Of a stretch of 64,000 bases of DNA, positions 8,552 to 15,663 are shown piece by piece. The translations under genes were made by a program, and so were the position numbers. Numbering within the stretch: the stretch's first letter is position 1; every line of letters begins with the position of its first letter. Location of the stretch: NCBI GenBank assembly GCA_000155435.1, contig DS990260.1, positions 2,441,591-2,505,590 of the forward strand, in the 5' to 3' direction. The notes under the pieces were generated by a model. The model worked only from the letters and a program-made list of their open reading frames with translations, ran no database searches and was not told the DNA's origin. The DNA comes from Clostridiales bacterium 1_7_47FAA. GTDB lineage: Bacteria > Bacillota > Clostridia > Lachnospirales > Lachnospiraceae.

Positions 8552-9538
8552 TTAATTGCTCCCCCGCACCATCCTCTGGAGCAGCCGGTACAGGCCGGGA
8601 GCCATGATTTCAAACCGGATGAAGAACCTGGTCCTGAGACTCAGCTCCCTGTAATATCTCCGGTACTCCTTCTTCCTGACCTGGTCATAGTGTTTCGTGT
8701 TGACCTGTGTAAGGAAATAAATCCGCTTGGCAGCGCTCATGGCCTCATTATGGAACCGCCCGAAGGTGGAGCGGTCAAATGTCTCATACATTTCCTTCAT
8801 CTGCTCATAGTAGCGCTTTTGTTTATTTTCATAATCCCCCTGTTTCATCAGGCTGGTCCAGGAGCTTGCCACGCCCACCCGGTACACGCACATAGGCTCG
8901 TCCATATAGTAAGCGTATCCGGCGCATGCCATCATCAGCTGCATGGGGATATCCCCCACCGGGCAGTGCAGGTAGTAGTCGGGCAGGGTTTTTACGATCC
9001 GCGTGGGAAACACAAGGGACGCCGTGGGATACCCCGTGGATTTGTCCACGATGGCCTCCGGCTCCACCTTCCGGCTCTCCCTGTAAGGCCGCATCATCCC
9101 TTCTGCCCTGGAACCGTCCACACTTATGATCCTGCTGCTGTGAAAACACAGGGAACAGTCCGGGTTGGCCCGGAGATAATCCACCTGCTTCTGGAGTTTA
9201 TGAGGGTCTGTCCAGTAATCATCCCCCTCGCACATGGCGATGTATTCCCCCCTGGCCCTTGGAAAATTGAAAATACTGATATTGGAAATCCCTTTGGAAT
9301 ACTGGTTTTCCTCCCTTAGGATCGGTTTTATGATGTCCGGGTACCTGGCCGTGTACTCCCGGATGATATCGGCCGTCCCGTCCGTGGAAGCATCGTCGTG
9401 AATCAGGATTTCATATGTGAAATCTGTCTTCTGCATCAGGAACCCGTCCAGGGCGCTCCTTATATAGGGTGCATGGTTGTAAGTGATGCAGCAGATGCTG
9501 ACCGTGGGCCTGACATTTTCCATTCTATAATCATCCAT
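8552..9538 (-). CDS. Family 2 glycosyltransferase
   Basis: A 328-residue GT2 enzyme: VSICCITYNHAPYIRSALDG at the N-terminus, the HDDASTDGT donor-binding motif, and CEGDDYWTDP containing the DD metal site. The C-terminal 80 residues are basic and may associate with the membrane. The substrate is unknown. The start at 9538 has GGAG 8 bases upstream and is 3 bases from the stop of the preceding GT2 gene, so the two are probably translationally coupled. Confidence 0.85.
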   Translation of the reverse strand: MDDYRMENVRPTVSICCITYNHAPYIRSALDGFLMQKTDFTYEILIHDDASTDGTADIIREYTARYPDIIKPILREENQYSKGISNISIFNFPRARGEYIAMCEGDDYWTDPHKLQKQVDYLRANPDCSLCFHSSRIISVDGSRAEGMMRPYRESRKVEPEAIVDKSTGYPTASLVFPTRIVKTLPDYYLHCPVGDIPMQLMMACAGYAYYMDEPMCVYRVGVASSWTSLMKQGDYENKQKRYYEQMKEMYETFDRSTFGRFHNEAMSAAKRIYFLTQVNTKHYDQVRKKEYRRYYRELSLRTRFFIRFEIMAPGLYRLLQRMVRGSN

Positions 9539-9541
9539 ATC

Positions 9542-10609
9542 TTAATCTCCCATAAACAACATCTGCCCAATGGTCCGAAGGGCTGAATTTTTAGTAAATC
9601 CGTAACGTATCATAAGCGCAATCCTGCCAAGCCTGCCCTTTCCCGGAAGTTCCGTGAACGCAGCCAGGATTTCCCTCTGCTCCGGATCCAGCTTATCGCG
9701 GAACATGGCCAGCAGGCATCCGGCCTGTCCAAACATAAGCCTGTAATTTTCCTTTGCCCTGCTGCCATCCCTGATGCGCTCCCCGGCTCCTTTGAGGCTG
9801 TCCCCTTTTTCCGCCCCCAGGGTGTTGTCCCTGTGCTGGCGGTACAGATACAATGGCTGCCCCACCCATCCAATCCTTCCAAAACAGCTGGCAAGAAGGG
9901 CCAGCCAGGCGTCATGCATCAGGCAGACACTGGGCAGCTGTTCCAGGTACCCAAGCATGGGTCGGTTCATCATGACCGCGCCTCCGGTGACATTATTCTG
10001 TACCAGCAGCTGTGAAAGCCTGGTGCGCTCCGGCGATATCTTCTGATAACCAAAAAAGCTGGGGGCAATCTCATTGAGCTGTTCATCCACCACCTTAAGG
10101 TCGGAATGGACCAGCACCGGAAGCCTGCTGTCCGGCGGGTTTCCTTCCAGTTCCTGCATTTTCCCAAGAAGCATCTGCACCTTGCAGGGCAGCCACACAT
10201 CGTCCTGGTCGCTGAGCATGAAGTAGTCTGAGGATGCGGCCCTTATAAGCCTCCCGCCTTCCTCAGGCGTCAAATCGTAATTTCCCTCCCAGGCAGCCTT
10301 CCCCTGTCCGGCGGCCAGGGAGGCCATCATTTGAAGGAGTCCCAGGAAATGGGCCGCGGCCCCTCCCGAGCCGGTGCGTCGGTGGAGTACAAGCACACAA
10401 TCCCTGTGTTTAAGCCCATACTGGTCCAGAAGCTCACCTGTACCGTCCGTGGAGCCGTCGTCTGATACCACAAGAAGGATTCCCCCCTGGCCCTGGGCCA
10501 GGATGGAATCCATCTGCTCTTCAATATAATCCCTGCCGTTATAGGCAGCCGCCAGTACCGTTATTCCGTGGTCCATACCTGCCTCATCCAACATTTCCAA
10601 TGCTTTCAC
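9542..10609 (-). CDS. Family 2 glycosyltransferase, rhamnosyltransferase-like
   Basis: A 355-residue GT2 enzyme with LAAAYNGRDYIEEQMDSIL, the VSDDGSTDGT donor motif and MLSDQDDVWLP near the metal site, as in RgpB/WcaA-like rhamnosyltransferases. It probably adds rhamnose to the lipid-linked glycan (inference from subfamily and from rml genes in this window). The start is a GTG whose bases overlap the TGA stop of glf (GTGA), with GAGGAAA upstream, showing translational coupling to glf. Confidence 0.82.
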   Translation of the reverse strand: MKALEMLDEAGMDHGITVLAAAYNGRDYIEEQMDSILAQGQGGILLVVSDDGSTDGTGELLDQYGLKHRDCVLVLHRRTGSGGAAAHFLGLLQMMASLAAGQGKAAWEGNYDLTPEEGGRLIRAASSDYFMLSDQDDVWLPCKVQMLLGKMQELEGNPPDSRLPVLVHSDLKVVDEQLNEIAPSFFGYQKISPERTRLSQLLVQNNVTGGAVMMNRPMLGYLEQLPSVCLMHDAWLALLASCFGRIGWVGQPLYLYRQHRDNTLGAEKGDSLKGAGERIRDGSRAKENYRLMFGQAGCLLAMFRDKLDPEQREILAAFTELPGKGRLGRIALMIRYGFTKNSALRTIGQMLFMGD

Positions 10610-11706
10610 CCAAAGATTTCCTCTGCCCGTTTCATGGCTGATTCAATCACCTTATCCATGTCATAATACTTATATTCTCCCAGACGGCCGCCAAACAATA
10701 CATGTTCCTCCGCCCTGGCCAGTTCTTCATAGCGGCGGTACAGCTCCTGGTTCTTCCCGTCGTTGACCGGATAATAAGGCTCCATGCCCTCCTGCCAGCT
10801 GACCGGGTATTCCCTTGTGACCACGGTCTTTGGCTGGTTGCCGAATTCAAAATGCTTGTGCTCAATCATCCTTGTATACGGCGTCTCCCTGTCCGTATAA
10901 TTGACCACTGCCACGCCCTGGTGGTTCTCCTCGTCAAGCACCTCAGACTCAAAGCGCAGGCTGCGGTATTCCAGCTTGCCAAAACAGTAGCCATAGAAGG
11001 CGTCAATGGTTCCGGTATAGACCACGGTACCTCCCAGGCTGTCGTAATGCTCCCTGTGCTCCAGGTAATCCACCCCAGTCTCAATATCGCAGCCCTCAAA
11101 CAGCCTGTCTATGATGGCATTGTATCCGCCAATGGGAATGCCCTGGTATAAGTCATTAAAATAATTATTATCATAGGTATAGCGCACGGGTATGCGCCGG
11201 ATGATGAATGCAGGCAGTTCCGTACAGTCCCGGCCCCACTGTTTCTCCGTATATCCCTTGACCAGCTTCTCATACAGTTCCCGTCCCACCAGGCTGATGG
11301 CCTGTTCCTCCAGGTTGCGGGGTTCCCCCTGTACCTCTGCCTTCTGCTTCTCGATGATGGCCTTTGCCTCATCCGGCGTGGAGATTCCCCACATCCTGCT
11401 GAATGTATTCATATTAAAAGGCATGTTGTACATCTCGCCCTTAAAGTTTGCCACAGGGCTGTTGGTATAGCGGTTGAACTCAGCCAGACCGTTGACAAAT
11501 CCCCACACCTTCTTATTACTGGTATGGAAAATGTGGGCGCCGTACTTGTGCACATGGATTCCCTCCACATCCTCACAATATATATTACCGCCTATGTGGT
11601 TCCTTTTTTCCACCACCAGGCATGTCTTCCCGCTCTTTTTCGCATACCAGGCAAACACGCCTGCGTAAAGCCCGCTTCCAACTAATACATAATCGTAATG
11701 CTTCAT
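10606..11706 (-). CDS. glf: UDP-galactopyranose mutase
   Basis: A 366-residue flavoenzyme that converts UDP-galactopyranose to UDP-galactofuranose. The FAD-binding VLVGSGLYAGVFAWYA motif opens the protein, followed by VEKRNHIGGNIY. HKYGAHIFHTSNKKVW is the family signature, and NRYTNSPVA and PAFIIRRIPVRYTYDNNY belong to the substrate site. The start at 11706 follows GGAGGA; an upstream in-frame GTG has no better site. As the first gene of the glf-GT2-GT2-flippase operon it implies a galactofuranose-containing surface polymer. Confidence 0.95.
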   Translation of the reverse strand: MKHYDYVLVGSGLYAGVFAWYAKKSGKTCLVVEKRNHIGGNIYCEDVEGIHVHKYGAHIFHTSNKKVWGFVNGLAEFNRYTNSPVANFKGEMYNMPFNMNTFSRMWGISTPDEAKAIIEKQKAEVQGEPRNLEEQAISLVGRELYEKLVKGYTEKQWGRDCTELPAFIIRRIPVRYTYDNNYFNDLYQGIPIGGYNAIIDRLFEGCDIETGVDYLEHREHYDSLGGTVVYTGTIDAFYGYCFGKLEYRSLRFESEVLDEENHQGVAVVNYTDRETPYTRMIEHKHFEFGNQPKTVVTREYPVSWQEGMEPYYPVNDGKNQELYRRYEELARAEEHVLFGGRLGEYKYYDMDKVIESAMKRAEEIFG

Positions 11707-11763
11707 TCCGGATTCTCCTCCTTCGGACACCACCCCCTGCTTCAGAGGGGTTTTGCTTTCACA

Positions 11764-11792
11764 ATTGTACTATGTTTTGGCGGAAATGTAAA
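11764..11792 (-). promoter_or_regulatory. Sigma-A promoter of the glf glycan operon
   Basis: Reading leftward: TTTACA, exactly 17 bases, TACAAT. Transcription would begin near 11757, about 50 bases before the glf start codon. Confidence 0.7.
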
Positions 11793-11847
11793 TGATGGCA
11801 TGGCACATCAGCAATCAAATAGAGAAGCACAACACGCCACCAGACAG

Positions 11848-11893
11848 GCGGCGTTACCTATTCCCACACGGGATAACAGGAACGCCGCTTTTT
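11848..11893 (+). terminator. Strong orphan terminator hairpin at the left edge of the mobile relic
   Basis: On the plus strand a long stem (GCGGCGTT, CCT, TTCCC with their complements; one bulge) closes on an ACAC loop and is followed by TTTTT. No plus-strand gene lies upstream. It probably ended a gene lost when the integrated element decayed, or shields the chromosome from element transcripts. Confidence 0.65.
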
Positions 11894-11993
11894 ATGCCCT
11901 CATCTCATGCAGCAGGGGCAAGGAGGTATACCTTTTCCCTCAAAAACACCTTTCTACCGCGTGACAGGACTCGGAAAGCAGCGCCCGGTCTTA

Positions 11994-12269
11994 TTATTTT
12001 TTCGAAACGCTGCTAATTTTAATTATAAAATTATTCTCGTGCCGTTCCCACTTTGATTGAGAAATAGATGGAAGATTAAAAACTTTCACCATATTATCGT
12101 TTAATTCATTAATCCGTGCGGACATTTCAGGGTTATCTAACTTTATACTAACTCTATTTAGGTTAATAGCACTATGAATATTTTTAAATTCAAATTTAGG
12201 TAACAATTTCCAACCGCCGCAATAATTTCTCAAAGCCTGCCACTTGGGGAATGAGCGCGTCAACGGCAA
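11994..12269 (-). pseudogene. Short frame fused to a frameshifted relaxase piece, unknown remnant
   Basis: A 91-codon frame. Its first 20 or so residues read the relaxase region out of frame. The rest (for example KNIHSAINLNRVSIKLDN) looks like the C-terminal part of an AT-rich gene that I do not recognise. It has no convincing start or ribosome site and lies in decayed mobile DNA, so I regard it as a deletion-fusion remnant and not a functional gene. Confidence 0.4.
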
Positions 12270-12465
12270 TCTTTATCTTCCCTTTCCAACTCGTCCCCGT
12301 CTTTTCCGCTTGATACTCTGCATAGCTTTTACCCTTGCTGCCTTTACCCGGAACGACAACGGATAAGCCGTGTTCCCGGCACAGCTTGTCGCTCATGTTC
12401 CGTATGCCGTAATATGTCCGCTTGTTGGAATTATACTTCACTTTGTCCTGCTTCATATTTTTCAC
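12196..12465 (-). pseudogene. Relaxase/mobilization nuclease fragment (Tn1549-like element)
   Basis: An 89-codon frame matching an internal part of relaxases of Tn1549/CTn-type conjugative elements, recognised by TYYGIRNMSDKLCREHGLSV and SYAEYQAEKTGTSWKGK. The N-terminal catalytic tyrosine/histidine region and the C-terminal half are missing. The frame ends abruptly at LLRRLEIVT, where relaxases normally continue. It cannot work as a nicking enzyme. It shows that a conjugative or mobilizable element once sat here. Confidence 0.75.
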
Positions 12466-12570
12466 CTTATTACATTTTGCCGTTCATCTTTCTTATTTAG
12501 ACATGAATACACATCTCATAGCATTGATAAGAATAGAGCATATCATTAACTTTCAGAAATGCAAAATCGG

Positions 12571-12599
12571 CTTGAAGTGTATGAAACTTCAAGTATAAT
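12571..12599 (+). promoter_or_regulatory. merR-type gene promoter with overlapping 8-bp inverted repeat
   Basis: CTTGAAGT, 7 bases, ACTTCAAG (12571-12593) is a perfect dyad directly followed by TATAAT at 12594-12599. The left arm supplies TTGAAG as a -35 at 16 bases. The dyad fits autoregulation by the MerR-family protein encoded 20 bases downstream. Confidence 0.6.
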
Positions 12600-12619
12600 T
12601 ATATGCAGATGGTGATAAG

Positions 12620-13432
12620 ATGTTTAAAATAGGTGAGTTTTCAAAGATAGCGCAAGTATCTATTCGTATGCTTCGGTATTATGATGAAGTAGGGCTGTTA
12701 AAGCCGGAAGAAGTCGGCAAATGGACGGGGCACCGAATGTACTCGGTAACTCAAATACCCCGCCTAAATAGAATATTATATTTGCGTGACATCGGTTTTA
12801 ATATTTCTGAAATTGCGCTTGCACTCGAAATGAATGATTGTTTACTACTTGAAACCCTTGAACAAAAGCGATTAGAAATTATGGATACCATACAGAATGA
12901 GCAGGAAAAACTACGGAAAATCGCGATTGCTAAAAACGAAATAAAAGAAAACAAAGGAGAACTTCATTACAACATTTCCATTAAAGTAATCCCGGAGTAT
13001 CAAGTGCTTTCTTTACGAAGAATTGTTCCTACATACTACTCCGAGGGTGATTTATGGAATGAACTTTCTGCTTTTGCCAAAGAACAGAAGATAGAAATAT
13101 CCAGTCATACTTTTTCTGTTTATCACGACACAGAGTACAAGGAACAAAATGTGGATATTGAGTTATGCGTCCCGGTAAGTAAGCTATGTAAAGATATTGC
13201 CCCATTCTGTTTCCGTATTATCGAGCCTGTCCCCGTTATGGCTTGCACAATGGTATATGGTGACTTTTCAAATATCAAAGGAGCGTATATTGCTTTTGCT
13301 GAATGGCTGCAAAAAAACAGTAAATATCGAATGTCAAACCCTATGCGGCAAATTGTGCATAGGGGATCGTGGAATGAGAGTAATCCGGCAAAGTACCTGA
13401 CTGAAATCCAAATACCGTTGGAACTTAGTTAG
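12620..13432 (+). CDS. MerR-family regulator with GyrI-like effector-binding domain
   Basis: A 270-residue protein. Residues 1-70 form the MerR winged helix (IGEFSKIAQVSIRMLRYYDE, then YLRDIGFNISEI), followed by a coiled-coil dimerisation helix (about 75-115) and a C-terminal GyrI-like/AraC effector-binding domain (about 120-268). This is the BmrR/TipA-type layout that senses small hydrophobic ligands and twists a 19-bp-spacer promoter. It is AT-rich compared with the flanking genes and lies in the integrative-element relic, so it is probably imported cargo. Likely targets are its own promoter and the trmO promoter downstream. Confidence 0.85.
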   Translation: MFKIGEFSKIAQVSIRMLRYYDEVGLLKPEEVGKWTGHRMYSVTQIPRLNRILYLRDIGFNISEIALALEMNDCLLLETLEQKRLEIMDTIQNEQEKLRKIAIAKNEIKENKGELHYNISIKVIPEYQVLSLRRIVPTYYSEGDLWNELSAFAKEQKIEISSHTFSVYHDTEYKEQNVDIELCVPVSKLCKDIAPFCFRIIEPVPVMACTMVYGDFSNIKGAYIAFAEWLQKNSKYRMSNPMRQIVHRGSWNESNPAKYLTEIQIPLELS

Positions 13433-13434
13433 CA

Positions 13435-13466
13435 ATGTCCTGCAAAAATGCAGGGCATTTTTATTT
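13435..13466 (+). terminator. Terminator after the MerR-family gene
   Basis: ATGTCCTGC and GCAGGGCAT pair (one G-T wobble) around an AAAAAT loop, followed by a T-rich run. It ends the merR transcript and gives trmO its own transcription unit. Confidence 0.75.
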
Positions 13467-13472
13467 TACCTC

Positions 13473-13503
13473 TTGTATCTCACATGATGTGAGGTATTAT
13501 ACT
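13473..13503 (+). promoter_or_regulatory. MerR-type promoter of trmO with 19-bp spacer
   Basis: TTGTAT (13473-13478) and TATACT (13498-13503) are separated by 19 bases, the unusual length typical of MerR-activated promoters. The spacer contains the dyad CTCACAT-G-ATGTGAG (13479-13493). The neighbouring MerR-family protein is the obvious candidate activator. Confidence 0.6.
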
Positions 13504-13534
13504 GAACTCAAAGCAGAAAACGAGGAGGTACAAC

Positions 13535-14011
13535 ATGAATGATTATCAATTAAAACCTATTGGAAAGGTAAAGAATGATGACAGCGGAGCATTTATTGAA
13601 TTAGAGCCGGAGTATATTCCCGGACTGCAGGCATTAAACGGATTTAGCCATATCAACGTAGTATGGTGGTTTAGTGATTGTGATAATCAGACAGACAGAA
13701 ATATATTACAAACCGAACAGCCCTATAAAAATGCACCAACAGTAATGGGCGTTTTTGCCACAAGGTCGCCAGTCCGCCCTAACCCTATTGCTTTGACAAC
13801 ATCAGAAATTATCAGCATTGATTTTAACAAGGGAATTATTCGGGTTACTTTTATTGACGCGAATGACAATACTCCCGTGTTAGATTTAAAGCCGTACACA
13901 CCGAGTTTTGACAGAGTAGAAACACCCGGTATTCCTGCATGGTGCAGCGAGTGGCCGAGAAGCACAGAAGCATCCGGCTGCTTTAATTGGGAGCAGGTAT
14001 TCAATTTTTAA
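13535..14011 (+). CDS. trmO: tRNA t6A37 methyltransferase TrmO (TsaA/YaeB family)
   Basis: A 158-residue UPF0066 protein. The family signature FATRSPVRPNPIALT (about 70-84) and LDLKPYTPSFD (about 122-132) are present, with the expected single-stranded-barrel length. TrmO methylates N6-threonylcarbamoyladenosine at position 37 of certain threonine tRNAs using SAM, fine-tuning decoding; some short Firmicutes members may act on other substrates. A GAGGAGG ribosome site precedes the ATG. It is AT-rich cargo in the mobile relic, 9 bases ahead of a GNAT gene with which it forms an operon. Confidence 0.85.
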   Translation: MNDYQLKPIGKVKNDDSGAFIELEPEYIPGLQALNGFSHINVVWWFSDCDNQTDRNILQTEQPYKNAPTVMGVFATRSPVRPNPIALTTSEIISIDFNKGIIRVTFIDANDNTPVLDLKPYTPSFDRVETPGIPAWCSEWPRSTEASGCFNWEQVFNF

Positions 14012-14020
14012 GGGGGCTTT

Positions 14021-14602
14021 ATGAAACTGAAAGATTATGTTCAGAATAAACCGAAACTTGAAACGGACAGGCTTTTATTACGTCCTTTGCAATATGATGA
14101 TGTTGCCGATTTGAAAGAATGGATAGGCGACAGATCATTATATCAATATTGGGGGAAACGTCCCGGAAAAAGTGACTTAAATCCCGAATTGCTATTTCAA
14201 AAAAAGGAGCGTCCTACAAAGAGTTTCCATTGGGGGATTGTTCATAAAAAGGACGATAAAGTGATAGGTGAAATGTGGGTATATCTCATTGAAAATGACC
14301 GCATGGCAAAAGTGGCTTTCCGTCTTTCTCCAATTTATCAAGGACATGGTCTTATGGCAGAAGCCTTAAGAAACGTAGTGATTTTCTGTTTTGAAAAAAC
14401 AGAATTACAACGGCTATGGTCTGATGTTCATGTTCTAAATATCGCGTCATATAAAACACTGGAAAAAGCAGGATTTAGGCGAGAGGGGCATATTCGGGAC
14501 GGAAAAATGGTAAATACTTATTGCGATTATTATTTATATGGTATGACGAGAACCGATTATTATGAAACAGAAAGTATGACACAGCCACCCAACGGGAAAT
14601 AA
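14021..14602 (+). CDS. GNAT acetyltransferase, RimJ/RimL type
   Basis: A 193-residue GCN5-related acetyltransferase. It opens LETDRLLLRPLQYDDVADL, has the acetyl-CoA-binding region in RLSPIYQGHGLMAEALRNV, and ends with NIASYKTLEKAGFRREGHIR, typical of the RimJ/RimL group that acetylates protein N-termini or small amines. Its substrate is unknown; drug or toxin modification would fit element cargo but is not shown. It is co-transcribed with trmO (9-base gap) and shares its low GC content. Confidence 0.82.
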   Translation: MKLKDYVQNKPKLETDRLLLRPLQYDDVADLKEWIGDRSLYQYWGKRPGKSDLNPELLFQKKERPTKSFHWGIVHKKDDKVIGEMWVYLIENDRMAKVAFRLSPIYQGHGLMAEALRNVVIFCFEKTELQRLWSDVHVLNIASYKTLEKAGFRREGHIRDGKMVNTYCDYYLYGMTRTDYYETESMTQPPNGK

Positions 14603-14747
14603 AAAAACCGTTGTTGAGGCGGTGGGGTTTTCATACGCCCAAACAAAATAAGGCGAGCCTATTTAAGTATACGGCGGTATCAAAGAGGTATCGCCGTGTT
14701 GCTTTTGTATTAACGGCTTTTGCAAACAGGCGTTGAATCGGGAAGCT
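14603..14747 (+). other. Decayed mobile-element DNA without an intact gene
   Basis: Translated fragments such as YGGIKEV and NGFCKQALNREA read into the sigma-like remnant that follows. A short imperfect hairpin (CGGCGGTATC ... GTATCGCCG) lies near 14670-14695. Nothing functional is evident. Confidence 0.4.
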
Positions 14748-14882
14748 ATGAACGCCCACAGGGACACAAAGCGTCAGCAGTTACGCGAAGTTACTTTTTC
14801 CGATTTGTTGCCACAGGAAGAACATCAGCTCCACGTTTACGACCAGTATTTCGCAGATGATGAAGCGGAACAGTTCGCTTAA
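14748..14882 (+). pseudogene. Sigma-factor-like fragment of a Tn1549-type element
   Basis: Forty-four codons matching the N-terminal region of the small sigma-70-like proteins of Tn1549/Tn916-family elements, recognised by LREVTFSDLLPQEEHQL and DQYFADDEAEQFA. The sequence then jumps straight into an integrase fragment in another frame, so the DNA-binding half has been deleted. It is not functional. Confidence 0.6.
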
Positions 14883-15232
14883 AGCTGCCTTTTACACAGC
14901 CATACAGGACGATTGTATTCGGAAAAATCCGCATGAGCGCAGCCGTATATGAAGCGTTCAAGCGTGTGCTGAAAAACAGAGGGCGGACAAAGCCTATCGT
15001 TATCGACGGGTACGGGAACTTCCCTTTCCTTAACCGAAACGGCTTGCCAAAGGTGGCAGCAAATTATGAAATTATGTTCAGGGGGGCTTGTGAAGAAGCA
15101 CAACAAGTGCCATGAGAAAGCATTACAGTATATCATGGGACATTCCAACATCAACATGACGCTACACTGAACTATAACGCTCATGCCACTTCTGACAGTG
15201 CATTAGCAGAAATGGAACGGCTGATTGCTTAG
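14878..15232 (+). pseudogene. Tyrosine integrase of Tn1549/Tn916 type, multiply broken
   Basis: Pieces of one integrase survive in order: LKAAFYTAIQDDCIRKNP (core-binding domain), VYEAFKRVLKNRG and FPFLNRNGLPKVAANYEIMF (catalytic domain), then LQYIMGHSNINMTL near the active-site tyrosine. They are separated by a large deletion after the first piece, a second deletion that removes the HTMRHTF catalytic box, and frameshifts. The terminal ERLIA-type end and TAG are still readable. The enzyme cannot catalyse recombination, so the element is immobile on its own. Confidence 0.8.
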
Positions 15233-15330
15233 TAGTAAATAGAGGTTTTACTACTCTTTCTACTACCTTTGAACGCAGAAACATGAGGGGATATGAGAAT
15301 ATTTAAGAACATCTTCCGATATCTATAGGC

Positions 15331-15423
15331 ATGTCTGATAGTTGGGGTGTTGGTAAATCATACATTAAAAATCAGTTGGAAAACAATTTGCCGGAAATGT
15401 GCAATACCATGGCAACATCTTGA
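15331..15423 (+). pseudogene. P-loop remnant, possible KAP-type NTPase
   Basis: A 30-codon frame with SWGVGKSYIKNQLE, which resembles the Walker A loop of KAP-family NTPases, sometimes carried by mobile elements for phage exclusion. The rest of the gene is missing. A separate basic peptide (LEKLKKKQYKQWFAKRR) follows in another frame and ends just before the hairpin at 15467. Identification is weak. Confidence 0.35.
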
Positions 15424-15466
15424 AAAACTCAAGAAAAAACAGTATAAGCAATGGTTTGCTAAGCGG

Positions 15467-15493
15467 AGGTAAGCGTCAATCTGGCGCTTACCT
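15467..15493. terminator. Hairpin at the right edge of the mobile relic
   Basis: A perfect 9-bp stem, AGGTAAGCG and CGCTTACCT with a 9-base loop, lies between the relic and the end of treC. It lacks a proper T run on either strand, so it is only a possible terminator or element-end structure. Confidence 0.4.
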
Positions 15494-15663
15494 ATTCTTA
15501 TCTGATACAAATCCTGAAATTCCTTAACCGCATTACAAGACCAGTCTTCTTTGAAATTGAATATGCTTTTGCTACCGTAGCATCTGATTCCTTTGTGAAA
15601 GAGAAGTGTATTTCAAGGTTCGAAAGCTTATGATAGATATAGACAAGATGCTTAAAATATTTT
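15494..15663. other. AT-rich junction between mobile relic and treC
   Basis: No gene seen. A plus-strand peptide (FFEIEYAFATVASDS) is readable but has no start, and the minus-strand frame at 15498-15695 overlaps the treC end and looks fortuitous. Confidence 0.4.
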
